A stretch of DNA of 16,698 nt, from contig PBMM01000029.1 of NCBI GenBank assembly GCA_002723635.1, positions 4,381-21,078 on the forward strand, given 5' to 3'. The position numbers and the translations under genes were made by a program. The DNA is from Methanobacteriota archaeon. GTDB taxonomy: Archaea; Thermoplasmatota; Poseidoniia; Poseidoniales; Poseidoniaceae. A model generated the notes under the pieces. The model was given only the letters and a program-made list of their open reading frames with translations, had not been told where the DNA came from and made no database searches. Of this stretch, positions 8,152 through 14,688 are shown one piece after another (positions within the stretch are counted from its first letter, which is position 1; each line of letters starts with the position of its first letter).

Positions 8152-8547
8152 TCATCCCTCCGAGCCCACAGTGGCCTCGAGTGCGACTTCATCCGTCTGC
8201 CAGTTACCGTGCAACACGCCACTCAGTGCGAGAAGACCCCACAGAACCACAGGTGGAATGAACTGTGTTTGAAATCCATCCATCACGATCCAAATCACGA
8301 ACATGACCCAAACGGGTCCAGCGATCACCGTGGCCATTTTTGCTTGAATCTCCTTCGTAAATGTAAGCGCGATGAATACCATTGGGATGATCATTGATAC
8401 AACACGCCAAACGGCGTATTCGACCTCTGTTTCATCCAAGTTGAGGCCTTTCTCGCTCAGTACGGGTAGAATGGTGGCTAGCGTATGTCCGACAGCCACA
8501 ACGAGAAGCCAAATTTTTGGGTTAAGGATTTTCTTTAATTGATCCAT
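8152..8547 (-). CDS. Small four-helix membrane protein, KIW-type paralogue 3
   Basis: This 131-residue membrane protein is of unknown function. It starts with PKIWLLVVAVGH (about 9-20), has a middle helix IAGPVWVMFVIWIVMDGF and ends with PPVVLWGLLALSGVL plus an acidic tail rich in E, A and T. The same three blocks occur in the next upstream gene (8550-8933) and, more weakly, in 8936-9358, so the three are tandem paralogues. ATG 8547 is preferred because it sits two bases after the upstream TGA. A TTG at 8553 in the same frame is possible. Confidence 0.78.
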   Translation of the reverse strand: MDQLKKILNPKIWLLVVAVGHTLATILPVLSEKGLNLDETEVEYAVWRVVSMIIPMVFIALTFTKEIQAKMATVIAGPVWVMFVIWIVMDGFQTQFIPPVVLWGLLALSGVLHGNWQTDEVALEATVGSEG

Positions 8548-8549
8548 AC

Positions 8550-8933
8550 TCAAGCCTCAGTGGCCTCGGGTGCGGCTGAATCATCCATGTTCCAACCCAT
8601 CACACCGGACAAAGCAGGCATGCCCCAGAGGATCATGGGGACAATTGCTTCAGGGAACGGAGCGGCAGGCTCACCAGCCATGTCCAATCCCATCGCAGCA
8701 GCAATCACGAACCAAACGAACACTGGCCCACAAAGAACTGCGGCAAGCCGAGACTGTTCTTGTCCTTCCGTCATGAGAGCGGCATAGAAGAGATAGACGC
8801 CCACGGCTGCAAAGAACCCAATCATCGCAAGATGTTCGTTGCCCAGCTGCGCATATGATGCACCCACGCCCATCAGCATGTGCATGACGGCGATGATGAG
8901 GAGCCAAATCTTGGTGTTGTGCAGGATGTTCAT
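8550..8933 (-). CDS. Small four-helix membrane protein, KIW-type paralogue 2
   Basis: This 127-residue protein of unknown function begins TKIWLLIIAVMHMLMG, continues through a helix with CGPVFVWFVIAAAMG and ends VPMILWGMPALSGVM plus an acidic Ala-rich tail. The blocks match 8152-8547 closely (KIWLL, GPV-V-FVI, LWG-ALSGV). It has four predicted helices and no recognised catalytic residues. ATG 8933 lies two bases after the upstream TGA; TTG 8939 in frame is less likely. Confidence 0.78.
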   Translation of the reverse strand: MNILHNTKIWLLIIAVMHMLMGVGASYAQLGNEHLAMIGFFAAVGVYLFYAALMTEGQEQSRLAAVLCGPVFVWFVIAAAMGLDMAGEPAAPFPEAIVPMILWGMPALSGVMGWNMDDSAAPEATEA

Positions 8934-8935
8934 GT

Positions 8936-9358
8936 TCAAACCTCCAACGTTGCTTCATCGCCCGTCATGTGAAGGAAACCAGAGTAGGCCAGGCAACCGA
9001 GCAGGATGAAGGGGGGAGCGAGGAAAGGCGCGCCTGGCATATTGTACCCTGTACTGTTGAGCATGACGAACATGAAGAGGAAGAAGGCGATCATAAGCCC
9101 GCCGTTAAACACTGCAAACGTGCCTTGAGCAGTCCCTTTGAGAACAAAGGCTGCGGTCATACTCATTGCGCCAAAACCAATCATGAAGGTGCCGAAGAGC
9201 ACTTCCATTGCTTCTGCCTGTTCATTGACATTCTCGGCGCCCCATGCACTTTCAGCCCAATCTGAGGCATTCATCATATTTTCAATCCCGCCGATCATTG
9301 CCATAGCACCGCAGATGATGTACCAGACTTTTGGTCGGAAGATGGTTTTCATATCCAT
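8936..9358 (-). CDS. Small four-helix membrane protein, KIW-type paralogue 1 (first gene of operon)
   Basis: This 140-residue membrane protein is of unknown function and is the most diverged of the three paralogues. It starts FRPKVWYIICGAMAMIGG and ends PPFILLGCLAYSGFL plus an acidic tail, matching the PxxxLxGxxAxSGxx end block of its neighbours. It has an extra loop with acidic residues and Asn (about 29-50) between helices 1 and 2. ATG 9358 is chosen over the in-frame upstream extension to 9421, which would add a polar, unlikely N-terminus. A TATA-like GTTAAATG lies 23-30 bases upstream. ATG 9352 is also possible. Confidence 0.76.
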   Translation of the reverse strand: MDMKTIFRPKVWYIICGAMAMIGGIENMMNASDWAESAWGAENVNEQAEAMEVLFGTFMIGFGAMSMTAAFVLKGTAQGTFAVFNGGLMIAFFLFMFVMLNSTGYNMPGAPFLAPPFILLGCLAYSGFLHMTGDEATLEV

Positions 9359-9380
9359 GTTTTTTTCAGTTCTGTTCTCC

Positions 9381-9388
9381 CATTTAAC
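9381..9388 (-). promoter_or_regulatory. Possible TATA box for the membrane-protein operon
   Basis: Read on the minus strand this is GTTAAATG, 30 to 23 bases before ATG 9358. The spacing suits a leaderless archaeal transcript. With the terminator-like hairpin just upstream, it suggests the membrane operon is transcribed independently of the RNase gene. Confidence 0.33.
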
Positions 9389-9435
9389 AAGGACGGGACC
9401 GATTCCTATACAGGGTCGCATTTGTGCATGCGATA

Positions 9436-9453
9436 AAGAACGCCGACGTTCTT
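9436..9453 (-). terminator. Hairpin terminator of the beta-CASP RNase gene
   Basis: On the minus strand a perfect 7-bp stem AAGAACG/CGTTCTT encloses a TCGG tetraloop and is followed by TTTAT. The stem begins within the TAA stop codon of the RNase gene. A hairpin plus U-tract at exactly the gene end looks like an intrinsic terminator or 3' processing/stability element. Archaea usually need only the U-tract, so the exact role is inferred. Confidence 0.5.
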
Positions 9454-10765
9454 AGACGATGGTGTATGGAACGCCGTTTTCGGGTGTATGCACCGTGTGA
9501 CCATTTGCTTCCAACGCTTCTGCAAGAGGAGGGCGCGCGTGGTTCGGATCGCTGTGGTACACGATGACGTGTTTCGCGTTGCAAGCCTTCGCAAAGGCAA
9601 CAATCTCGTCATGTCCAGCATGTGTTGAGAAGGAAAACTGATCGATCTCAAGATCGATCTGGGTCATGTTACCATAAATCGGCAAACGACCAGTATCTAG
9701 AAGCGAACGACCGCCACTCCCACGCGCTTGGTAGCCCGTCAACAACAATGCATTACGCGAATCATGGCGGAGACGATTGAGGAACCACAAAGCTGGGCCT
9801 CCGTCAAGCATGCCAGAGGTTGAGACGATAACATCAGCCTCAAGCGCGCGCTTTCGGTCTGATTTCGATGAAATACGCTTGACCCAGGACCACGCTTTAC
9901 GAAGGGCCGACGGATCACGGAGGAGGTGTTCATGTTCCATCTGATGTTGTGCAATCAGTTTCCCCATGCCGTTGACGTGGACGTTCAGGTGAGGGCGATG
10001 TTGATGCAGTCGCATGACCATGTCTTGGGTTCTGCCGTTTGCAAAAGCAGGGATGAGGGCTGTACCACCGCGTGCAACCACCTGGTCAATGCGTGAGAGG
10101 AAACGCTCGAGCTCCTCCGCTTGGGGAGGATGTGATCGGCCCCCATACGTGCCCTCGAGAAACAAAATATCCACGTCTTGTGGTTGCGCTCCTGCGACGA
10201 GCGGCGAGTCGCGGGTGTCAAAATCCCCTGTGAACAACACCTTGTGTTCACCTGTGTCTACGTGGAGCATCACGGCGCCTGGGATGTGACCAGCAGGGTG
10301 GAACGTACAGGTCCATGGACCGTGTTTCCAAGGTTCAGACCAATTGTGCGTGGTCCACGATCGGACAGCAATGTCGATGTCACGCTTATCCCAAGCCAAT
10401 GGATAGCCTTCAATGGAGGAGACTTTGTGACAATCGTACCACATTGGTTCAGAAATGGCTGCCGTCAGACTCGAACCATGCAAACGGGTTCCGTGCTGAG
10501 ATGCCAGCCAGGGCACCATGCCTAAATGATCAATGTGAGAATGTGTGATGACAGCATCGGTCACGCGTGGTGCTTCGTTTGGATACCGGGGGGGATCTGT
10601 TGGTGCAAGACCATAGTCGAGCAATAATTTGGTGGAAGAAGGATCTTCTATCATGATTCCAACGTTCCCAACTTCGTCACCTCCGCCAAGGTAATGGAAG
10701 CGGAAACCCTTCTCTGGAGGGAACGATGGATATGCAGACGTCCGGCCTGGATCGTACATCACCAT
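9452..10765 (-). CDS. Beta-CASP metallo-beta-lactamase ribonuclease (aCPSF/RNase J type)
   Basis: This is a probable zinc-dependent RNA nuclease of the beta-CASP group, about 437 residues, acting in RNA processing or decay in the cytoplasm. From ATG 10765 the metallo-beta-lactamase motifs are HSHIDH (75-80), AGHIPGA with H160, and GDFD with D181. The beta-CASP motifs are the acidic residue E204 in LFLEGTYG, His in FSTHAGHDE (about 382-385) and His in VIVYHSDPNHA (404). There are no N-terminal KH domains, so it is not aCPSF1. The size fits aCPSF2 or a short CPSF-like protein. Alternative starts are GTG 10783 and ATG 10759. The gene diverges from the ferredoxin operon across a repeat-rich region and ends in a terminator-like hairpin. 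Confidence 0.9.
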   Translation of the reverse strand: MVMYDPGRTSAYPSFPPEKGFRFHYLGGGDEVGNVGIMIEDPSSTKLLLDYGLAPTDPPRYPNEAPRVTDAVITHSHIDHLGMVPWLASQHGTRLHGSSLTAAISEPMWYDCHKVSSIEGYPLAWDKRDIDIAVRSWTTHNWSEPWKHGPWTCTFHPAGHIPGAVMLHVDTGEHKVLFTGDFDTRDSPLVAGAQPQDVDILFLEGTYGGRSHPPQAEELERFLSRIDQVVARGGTALIPAFANGRTQDMVMRLHQHRPHLNVHVNGMGKLIAQHQMEHEHLLRDPSALRKAWSWVKRISSKSDRKRALEADVIVSTSGMLDGGPALWFLNRLRHDSRNALLLTGYQARGSGGRSLLDTGRLPIYGNMTQIDLEIDQFSFSTHAGHDEIVAFAKACNAKHVIVYHSDPNHARPPLAEALEANGHTVHTPENGVPYTIV

Positions 10766-10816
10766 GCACTGTGGAAGTCTCACTCAGCCATCAATCTGTG
10801 GACACCCACCCCTTGA

Positions 10817-10826
10817 CTTCCAATGG
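10817..10826 (+). repeat. CTTCCAATGG motif, copy 1
   Basis: This is an exact copy of a 10-bp motif, followed by AGAGTATTT, similar to the bases after the inverted copy at 11037. It is a possible operator site. Confidence 0.5.
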
Positions 10827-10898
10827 AGAGTATTTCTGATCAAGAAGGCTCACCTCTGGCTGTTTTTTTTCCAGAACATCATAGACTACATTCGACAT

Positions 10899-10910
10899 AT
10901 CTTCCAATGG
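10899..10910 (+). repeat. ATCTTCCAATGG motif, copy 2
   Basis: This 12-bp sequence is identical to 10967-10978, 68 bases downstream, and is followed directly by CGTCTTCGATG, itself repeated at 10939. Confidence 0.55.
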
Positions 10911-10966
10911 CGTCTTCGATGCGTCATTTTTCTCCTTCCGTCTTCGATGTCTTGCGAAGAATCTGC

Positions 10967-10978
10967 ATCTTCCAATGG
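10967..10978 (+). repeat. ATCTTCCAATGG motif, copy 3
   Basis: This is the third direct copy of the motif, with the same 12 bases as copy 2. It lies about 100 bases before the ferredoxin start. Confidence 0.55.
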
Positions 10979-11036
10979 AAACGAAGGGGTGCCCACTCGA
11001 TTCCCCTTTTCCCATGGAAATAATACGAGCATCCAT

Positions 11037-11044
11037 CCATTGGA
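11037..11044 (-). repeat. TCCAATGG motif, inverted copy 4
   Basis: CCATTGGA on the plus strand is the inverted core of the repeated motif. It directly precedes the TATA-like AAAATATT of the ferredoxin gene, at the place where the TFB recognition element would be. A protein bound here could affect initiation. Confidence 0.45.
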
Positions 11045-11045
11045 G

Positions 11046-11053
11046 AAAATATT
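11046..11053 (+). promoter_or_regulatory. Probable TATA box of the ferredoxin operon
   Basis: AAAATATT lies 29 to 22 bases before ATG 11075, fitting a leaderless archaeal promoter. The inverted CCATTGGA repeat abuts it upstream. Confidence 0.45.
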
Positions 11054-11074
11054 GCAAAAACCTCCGAGGCATCC

Positions 11075-11299
11075 ATGAACCAGAACACCTTCGCGGTATT
11101 CATGCCATCCACTGGACATCTGCTCCAAGTGGACAAAGACCGGTGTTACGGTTGTGCTGCCTGCATTATGGCGTGTCCTGTTGATGCTCTTCGGCTTCAT
11201 GGTTGGTTGGTTGAAGTGGATCATGCCACATGCACCTTGTGCGACCATTGCTTGCAAAACTGTCCAGTTGATGCATTGGCCATGGAGCTGTCACCGTGA
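11075..11299 (+). CDS. 2[4Fe-4S] ferredoxin
   Basis: This 74-residue soluble electron carrier has two complete CxxCxxCxxxCP cluster-binding motifs: CYGCAACIMACP (24-35) and CTLCDHCLQNCP (53-64). Together they bind two [4Fe-4S] clusters at low potential. A short N-terminal extension of about 20 residues precedes the first motif. The gene is first in an operon. Its TGA overlaps the GTG start of the flavoprotein gene by 4 bases (GTGA), so the two are very likely translated together and may be electron-transfer partners. ATG 11075 is preferred because a TATA-like box lies at the right distance. Confidence 0.93.
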   Translation: MNQNTFAVFMPSTGHLLQVDKDRCYGCAACIMACPVDALRLHGWLVEVDHATCTLCDHCLQNCPVDALAMELSP

Positions 11300-11979
11300 T
11301 CATTGTGGTTGGAAGCGGATTAGTGGCGATTTCAGCTGCTCACCGTCTTCTCGATTTTGGACACGATGTGACATTAACGACGGCACATGCAGAATTTGGA
11401 TTTCCTCACGGCGGATGCGGTTTGTGGAACACCGATGTTCTCCCTTGGCCGCTTACGACTTTCGAGGAAGCAGTTGCGACAATATCAGGATCACTTGTGG
11501 CTTGCCGGAGCCAATGGCTTGTGAAGCGTCTCGTTCATCGATTTACGGATGCTGGGGGCCGCACGTCGACCCGTGTCCGTCTGAAGCATGACGCAGCATC
11601 TTGGAGTTCGCTTGGTACAGGGACGTTGGCGCTGGACAATCTTGACCACGTTCTCGTCGCAGATCAAGACGTTCCTGAACCGTCGTCAAGCGACGGCATG
11701 GCCTTGTTTACCATCGTCAATCCAGTGCATTGGTACGGTGCGGTGGTGGTTGACAGTTCATCGCTTGACTTCGACCATGCGGGCGTCAGAGCCGACGGCT
11801 CTATCGAAGTGTGGAGCAAAATCAAACAAAACCTAGATTCAGTCCAACGCACATCCTTGGAAACCCTGCAGATGGTATGGGAGGATGATGATCAGCCACT
11901 CGATGCCGCCCGATGCATGCAACGAGCCTATGATGCGGTGGACGACTTCTTGATGTCCAACAGATTGGCCACGGTATGA
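11296..11979 (+). CDS. Short FAD-binding protein, geranylgeranyl-reductase-like N-terminal half
   Basis: This is a 227-residue protein with a GTG start overlapping the ferredoxin stop. Its N-terminus is a dinucleotide-binding fold: MIIVVGSGLVAISAAHRLLD with GxGLxxxxA (6-14), then a second strand. FGFPHGGCGLW (about 34-44) follows and recalls the (I/V)GxPxxCxG segment of archaeal geranylgeranyl reductases. Those enzymes have about 400 residues, so most of the substrate-binding and C-terminal part is missing. The acidic residue normally ending strand 2 (binding the ADP ribose) appears to be Thr. It could therefore be a reduced flavoprotein, a subunit acting with ferredoxin, or a degenerate oxidoreductase. 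It overlaps AlaX by ATGA (11976-11979), so the short length is not an obvious frameshift. Function is unproven. Confidence 0.65.
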   Translation: MIIVVGSGLVAISAAHRLLDFGHDVTLTTAHAEFGFPHGGCGLWNTDVLPWPLTTFEEAVATISGSLVACRSQWLVKRLVHRFTDAGGRTSTRVRLKHDAASWSSLGTGTLALDNLDHVLVADQDVPEPSSSDGMALFTIVNPVHWYGAVVVDSSSLDFDHAGVRADGSIEVWSKIKQNLDSVQRTSLETLQMVWEDDDQPLDAARCMQRAYDAVDDFLMSNRLATV

Positions 11980-12719
11980 GCAGAGGGACGCATCGTCTCT
12001 ACCTCGACTCTTTCGAAGACACTTACGCCACGACCTTCGCGGCCGGTGTGCTCGCTGTAGATGGAGAGGACGTGGTGTTGGACCGGACCTTGTTCTATCC
12101 TACTGGCGGTGGCCAACCATGCGATCTTGGTGTATTGGAAGGTCCAACAGGCACCCTGAATGTTTCAGACGTGCGAGGCCGCGACGCCGTCCACCACCGA
12201 CTCCCAGGGGACCATACATTGTCGGTTGGCGACCAGGTGACAGGCACCATCGATTGGGATCGTCGGCACGCTCACATGCGAATGCACACGGCCCAACATC
12301 TCCTGAGTGGCTTGGCCTACACGATGTTCGACGGAGCACGAACGGTTGGTAATCAAATTGGAGCAGGACGATCTCGGCTCGATCTTCGGCCCGTTGTGAT
12401 GGATGAAGCCGAAGTCGACCGTCTTCGAGCAGCGTTTGATGCTGCTGTGGCAGATAACCTCCCCCTCAGCATAGGGATCAAAGACCGTGAAACCCTCATT
12501 GCAGAAGTTGGCCAAGAGCGGTCGAACGTCGACATGATACCCGCTTCAGTCCGACAGATGCGGATCATTACAATTGGCGACCAGGTGGATGTTTGTCCAT
12601 GTGCGGGAACCCACGTCCGCTCGCTCGGCGAGATCGGTCCGCTCGGCGAGGTCCACGTCAAAAGCAAGGGAAAGGGGACCAAACGCTTCACCTACACGCT
12701 TGATGGAAATACACTTTGA
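11976..12719 (+). CDS. alaX: Alanyl-tRNA editing protein AlaX (AlaX-M type)
   Basis: This stand-alone trans-editing enzyme hydrolyses mischarged tRNA(Ala) (Ser- or Gly-tRNA(Ala)) in the cytoplasm. At 247 residues it fits the medium AlaX-M class. The N-terminal segment has FYPTGGGQPCDLG (40-52), the glycine-rich motif of AlaX-M and AlaRS. The zinc site is HTAQH (H104, H108) with CAGTH (C209, H213), matching HxxxH and CxxxH of the AlaRS editing domain. It ends KGKGTKRFTYTL, also typical. The start ATG overlaps the previous stop by 4 bases, making it the third gene of the ferredoxin operon; the functional reason for this association is unclear. Confidence 0.94.
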   Translation: MSRGTHRLYLDSFEDTYATTFAAGVLAVDGEDVVLDRTLFYPTGGGQPCDLGVLEGPTGTLNVSDVRGRDAVHHRLPGDHTLSVGDQVTGTIDWDRRHAHMRMHTAQHLLSGLAYTMFDGARTVGNQIGAGRSRLDLRPVVMDEAEVDRLRAAFDAAVADNLPLSIGIKDRETLIAEVGQERSNVDMIPASVRQMRIITIGDQVDVCPCAGTHVRSLGEIGPLGEVHVKSKGKGTKRFTYTLDGNTL

Positions 12720-12769
12720 ATCGTGACAAAATTGTCCGCTGCAAAGAGACATTCAACAATTGAATGGAC

Positions 12770-12776
12770 AAAAAAA
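12770..12776 (-). terminator. U-tract terminator of the zinc-ribbon gene
   Basis: On the minus strand a run of seven T, preceded by ATATA, lies about 26 bases after the stop codon at 12802. Archaeal transcription commonly ends at such U-rich tracts. A 6-bp inverted repeat ATTCAA/TTGAAT (12751-12765) lies just beyond it. Confidence 0.4.
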
Positions 12777-12801
12777 TATATCTCGATTGAACGGGGGATG
12801 A

Positions 12802-13485
12802 TTAGATTTCATCATTCTCGAGAAGATCGTCCAATTCGTCAAGCAAACCACCCAACGCTTCACGGCGTTTGAGTGATCCTTCAATGTGGGCCTTCTCGAC
12901 GACCGCTCGCAGGCTTTCTCTTGGTTCTTCTGCGGCCTTTCGCTCGGCCGCAATGCGCGCTTCCAAGGCAGGGTCTTCTCCCAACCTGTCGGAGCGATCC
13001 ACGGCGTCGATGGGTCGACTAGGAATGGTTCGTCGTGCCTCAGCATTGATTTGTTGCGGATCAAACACCTCCTCACCCAATTCACGTGCAGCCGAAGCTT
13101 CAGGAGCCTCCCCCAACCGATTTCCAACGGTTTTGACCACACTTCCCTTGTCTCGAGCACGGCTCGCCGCAAATGCAGCTTCCACGTCCGCTTGTGTGGT
13201 TGTCTTACTTCTTGCCGACACGCCAAGCCTTCGCATCTGTTCGCGCAAGACGGGCCCATGCACAGGATCGTGGTCGTGACGCTGCGGTTCTGCCATGAGG
13301 CTCAACAGACGGCGAGCAGCTTGATCGACGGGCCCATCGGCCCCTGCTGCAAGACGGTCTCGGACGACCCGGTGAGCGGCGATGCAAGTCCGACATCGCT
13401 CAGTTCCTGGCGTGTCGGGCGCGTCGCACCATGCGCAACATCCGGCCAAACCCATCTCGGCCATGGCCCGGCGCACCGAGGACAT
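12802..13485 (-). CDS. Uncharacterised zinc-ribbon protein with helical tail
   Basis: This 227-residue protein was not recognised. The N-terminus carries CCAWC (16-20) and CRTC (31-34), a paired CxxC arrangement that probably binds zinc. The rest is rich in Ala, Arg and Glu and looks helical, with a strongly acidic C-terminus (LDELDDLLENDEI). A coiled-coil or nucleic-acid/protein-binding role is possible but not shown. It lies 27 bases downstream of the saccharopine-dehydrogenase-like gene on the same strand, probably co-transcribed, and is followed by a U-tract. The start at ATG 13485 is plausible; internal ATGs at codons 8 and 11 also precede the zinc motif. Confidence 0.72.
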   Translation of the reverse strand: MSSVRRAMAEMGLAGCCAWCDAPDTPGTERCRTCIAAHRVVRDRLAAGADGPVDQAARRLLSLMAEPQRHDHDPVHGPVLREQMRRLGVSARSKTTTQADVEAAFAASRARDKGSVVKTVGNRLGEAPEASAARELGEEVFDPQQINAEARRTIPSRPIDAVDRSDRLGEDPALEARIAAERKAAEEPRESLRAVVEKAHIEGSLKRREALGGLLDELDDLLENDEI

Positions 13486-13512
13486 CGTTGGGAAAGGGGA
13501 GGCCGATGCCCA

Positions 13513-14535
13513 TCAAACCTCGCGCAACACGATGCCGTGATGAGCGTACGTAGCCAAGCAACGCTCCAGCAGACCACCGCCCACGGATTCTGGCGCATGA
13601 ACACCAGGTTCGACACCTTCCTCAAGCAGATGTTCCACCACCGCACAGGTGATGGCTCCGGTGGTCCGAGCCATGGAGGAACCGCCCGGAACCCCTTCAT
13701 CGTCGAGAATCCAACGGCTCTGACCGTCCCCTTCGACCACGACCTCCATCCAAGTGAATTCTGCTCGGTCGGGCTTCCAAGCCCACGCTTCCACCAAGGC
13801 ATTTTCATCGAAGGACCCGTCCAGTGCGATGAATCGGTCGATGTGTCCTGGCCAGCGCACCGTGGCTTCCGTCAATTCTTCTGCTGGAATGGTGTCAAGA
13901 ACAGAGCGTAACCCGTCGGTCAGGAACGCTTCCATTTCACCACGTCCATCGACGTTGAACCGTTTCCGATCTTCCAACGCAGGAACGGTTGCGACCGCAC
14001 CATTCCGCACGATACGGGCCGGCCGAGTGTATTCTTCGATGACGTCGTAAGGCGAAAAGGGGGCCATGTAACTCCATTCCTCATCCATCTGCGTTGGATT
14101 ACCACCGACCCGCACCCGTCCCCGTGTCAGGCGCCCGTGCCGCCGGACACCCTCCGCGAGCAAGAGATTCGACATGCCAGGGGCCACCCCGATGTCCCAC
14201 ACCATGCGCCCACCGTGCTTGACGGCGAGTTCATGCAAGTCTCCAGGGTCTTCTGCTGTAAAGGCCAAATCCGCCACGACGCACCCGTCTTCCATCAATG
14301 AACTTCGAATTCCATGACCCACCCTGCCTGGCAGCGCGTTGACGACAACATCAGGCGCATGTTGCCTGACCAAGGCCCGATCAGCAGGAGCGTTGACGAC
14401 CGTCACCCACTCATGCCGAGCCGAGAGTGCATCAGCATCCATGTCGACTGCGGTCACACGGTGACCGTCCACCGCCAACGTGTCCGCTACCCAACCGCCC
14501 ACGAGACCAGCCCCGAGGATCAAAATGTTCGCCAT
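13513..14535 (-). CDS. Saccharopine dehydrogenase-family oxidoreductase
   Basis: This is a 340-residue NAD(P)-dependent oxidoreductase of the saccharopine dehydrogenase / Lys9 family, perhaps acting on an amino-acid-derived secondary amine. The Rossmann start is MANILILGAGLVGG with GxGxxG at 8-13. D31 at the end of strand 2 suggests NAD preference. The family hallmark DIGVAPGMSN (114-123) is intact. YMAPFSPYDVIEEYTRPARI matches the catalytic-domain segment of lysine 6-dehydrogenase-like members. ATG 14535 starts the fold exactly. ATG 14559 is possible because a TATA-like GGATAAAT (14586-14593) suits it better; the frame stays open further upstream without family similarity. The substrate cannot be assigned from sequence. 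The downstream partner is the zinc-ribbon gene. Confidence 0.88.
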   Translation of the reverse strand: MANILILGAGLVGGWVADTLAVDGHRVTAVDMDADALSARHEWVTVVNAPADRALVRQHAPDVVVNALPGRVGHGIRSSLMEDGCVVADLAFTAEDPGDLHELAVKHGGRMVWDIGVAPGMSNLLLAEGVRRHGRLTRGRVRVGGNPTQMDEEWSYMAPFSPYDVIEEYTRPARIVRNGAVATVPALEDRKRFNVDGRGEMEAFLTDGLRSVLDTIPAEELTEATVRWPGHIDRFIALDGSFDENALVEAWAWKPDRAEFTWMEVVVEGDGQSRWILDDEGVPGGSSMARTTGAITCAVVEHLLEEGVEPGVHAPESVGGGLLERCLATYAHHGIVLREV

Positions 14536-14658
14536 GGGCCGATTTGTTGCACTCACCATTTCATTGTCTCCCCGGGCAACTTTGGATTTATCCGGCATCG
14601 GTTTGGAAAGACGAAATTTGGTTCGAAATGGACATCCTGCCAACACCCCTTCCAGTTT

Positions 14659-14666
14659 GCTTAAAG
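14659..14666 (+). promoter_or_regulatory. Possible TATA box for the nine-helix membrane protein
   Basis: GCTTAAAG lies 30 to 23 bases before ATG 14689, consistent with a leaderless archaeal promoter in the divergent region shared with the saccharopine-dehydrogenase-like gene. Confidence 0.33.
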
Positions 14667-14688
14667 TCCCACAGCTGCTGTTTAGAAC

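Larger units (their letters stand above)
10766..11074. promoter_or_regulatory. 309-base divergent intergenic region with repeated motifs
   Basis: No convincing gene was found here. The region holds three direct copies of CTTCCAATGG (10817-10826, 10901-10910, 10969-10978) and an inverted CCATTGGA (11037-11044). It also has two copies of CGTCTTCGATG (10911-10921, 10939-10949) and a T8 tract at 10863-10870. It separates the minus-strand RNase gene from the plus-strand ferredoxin operon and so must carry both promoters. The repeats are candidate binding sites for a shared regulator. Short open frames on both strands show no recognisable protein features. Confidence 0.5.

Noticed and set aside
10791..11072. 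93-codon minus-strand open frame in the divergent region
   Set aside because: It overlaps the ferredoxin promoter and covers all the repeat motifs. There is no recognisable domain, and both flanking genes need this space for promoters.
12731..12771. Nested inverted repeats (TTGTCC/GGACAA and ATTCAA/TTGAAT) after alaX as a hairpin terminator for alaX
   Set aside because: On the plus strand the hairpin is followed by A, not T, so it does not fit a terminator for alaX. Only the minus-strand U-tract was kept.
12886..13911. 341-codon plus-strand open frame
   Set aside because: It runs antisense across two genes, one with a clear family (saccharopine dehydrogenase) and one with a zinc motif. Its translation is low-complexity and unlike any protein I know.
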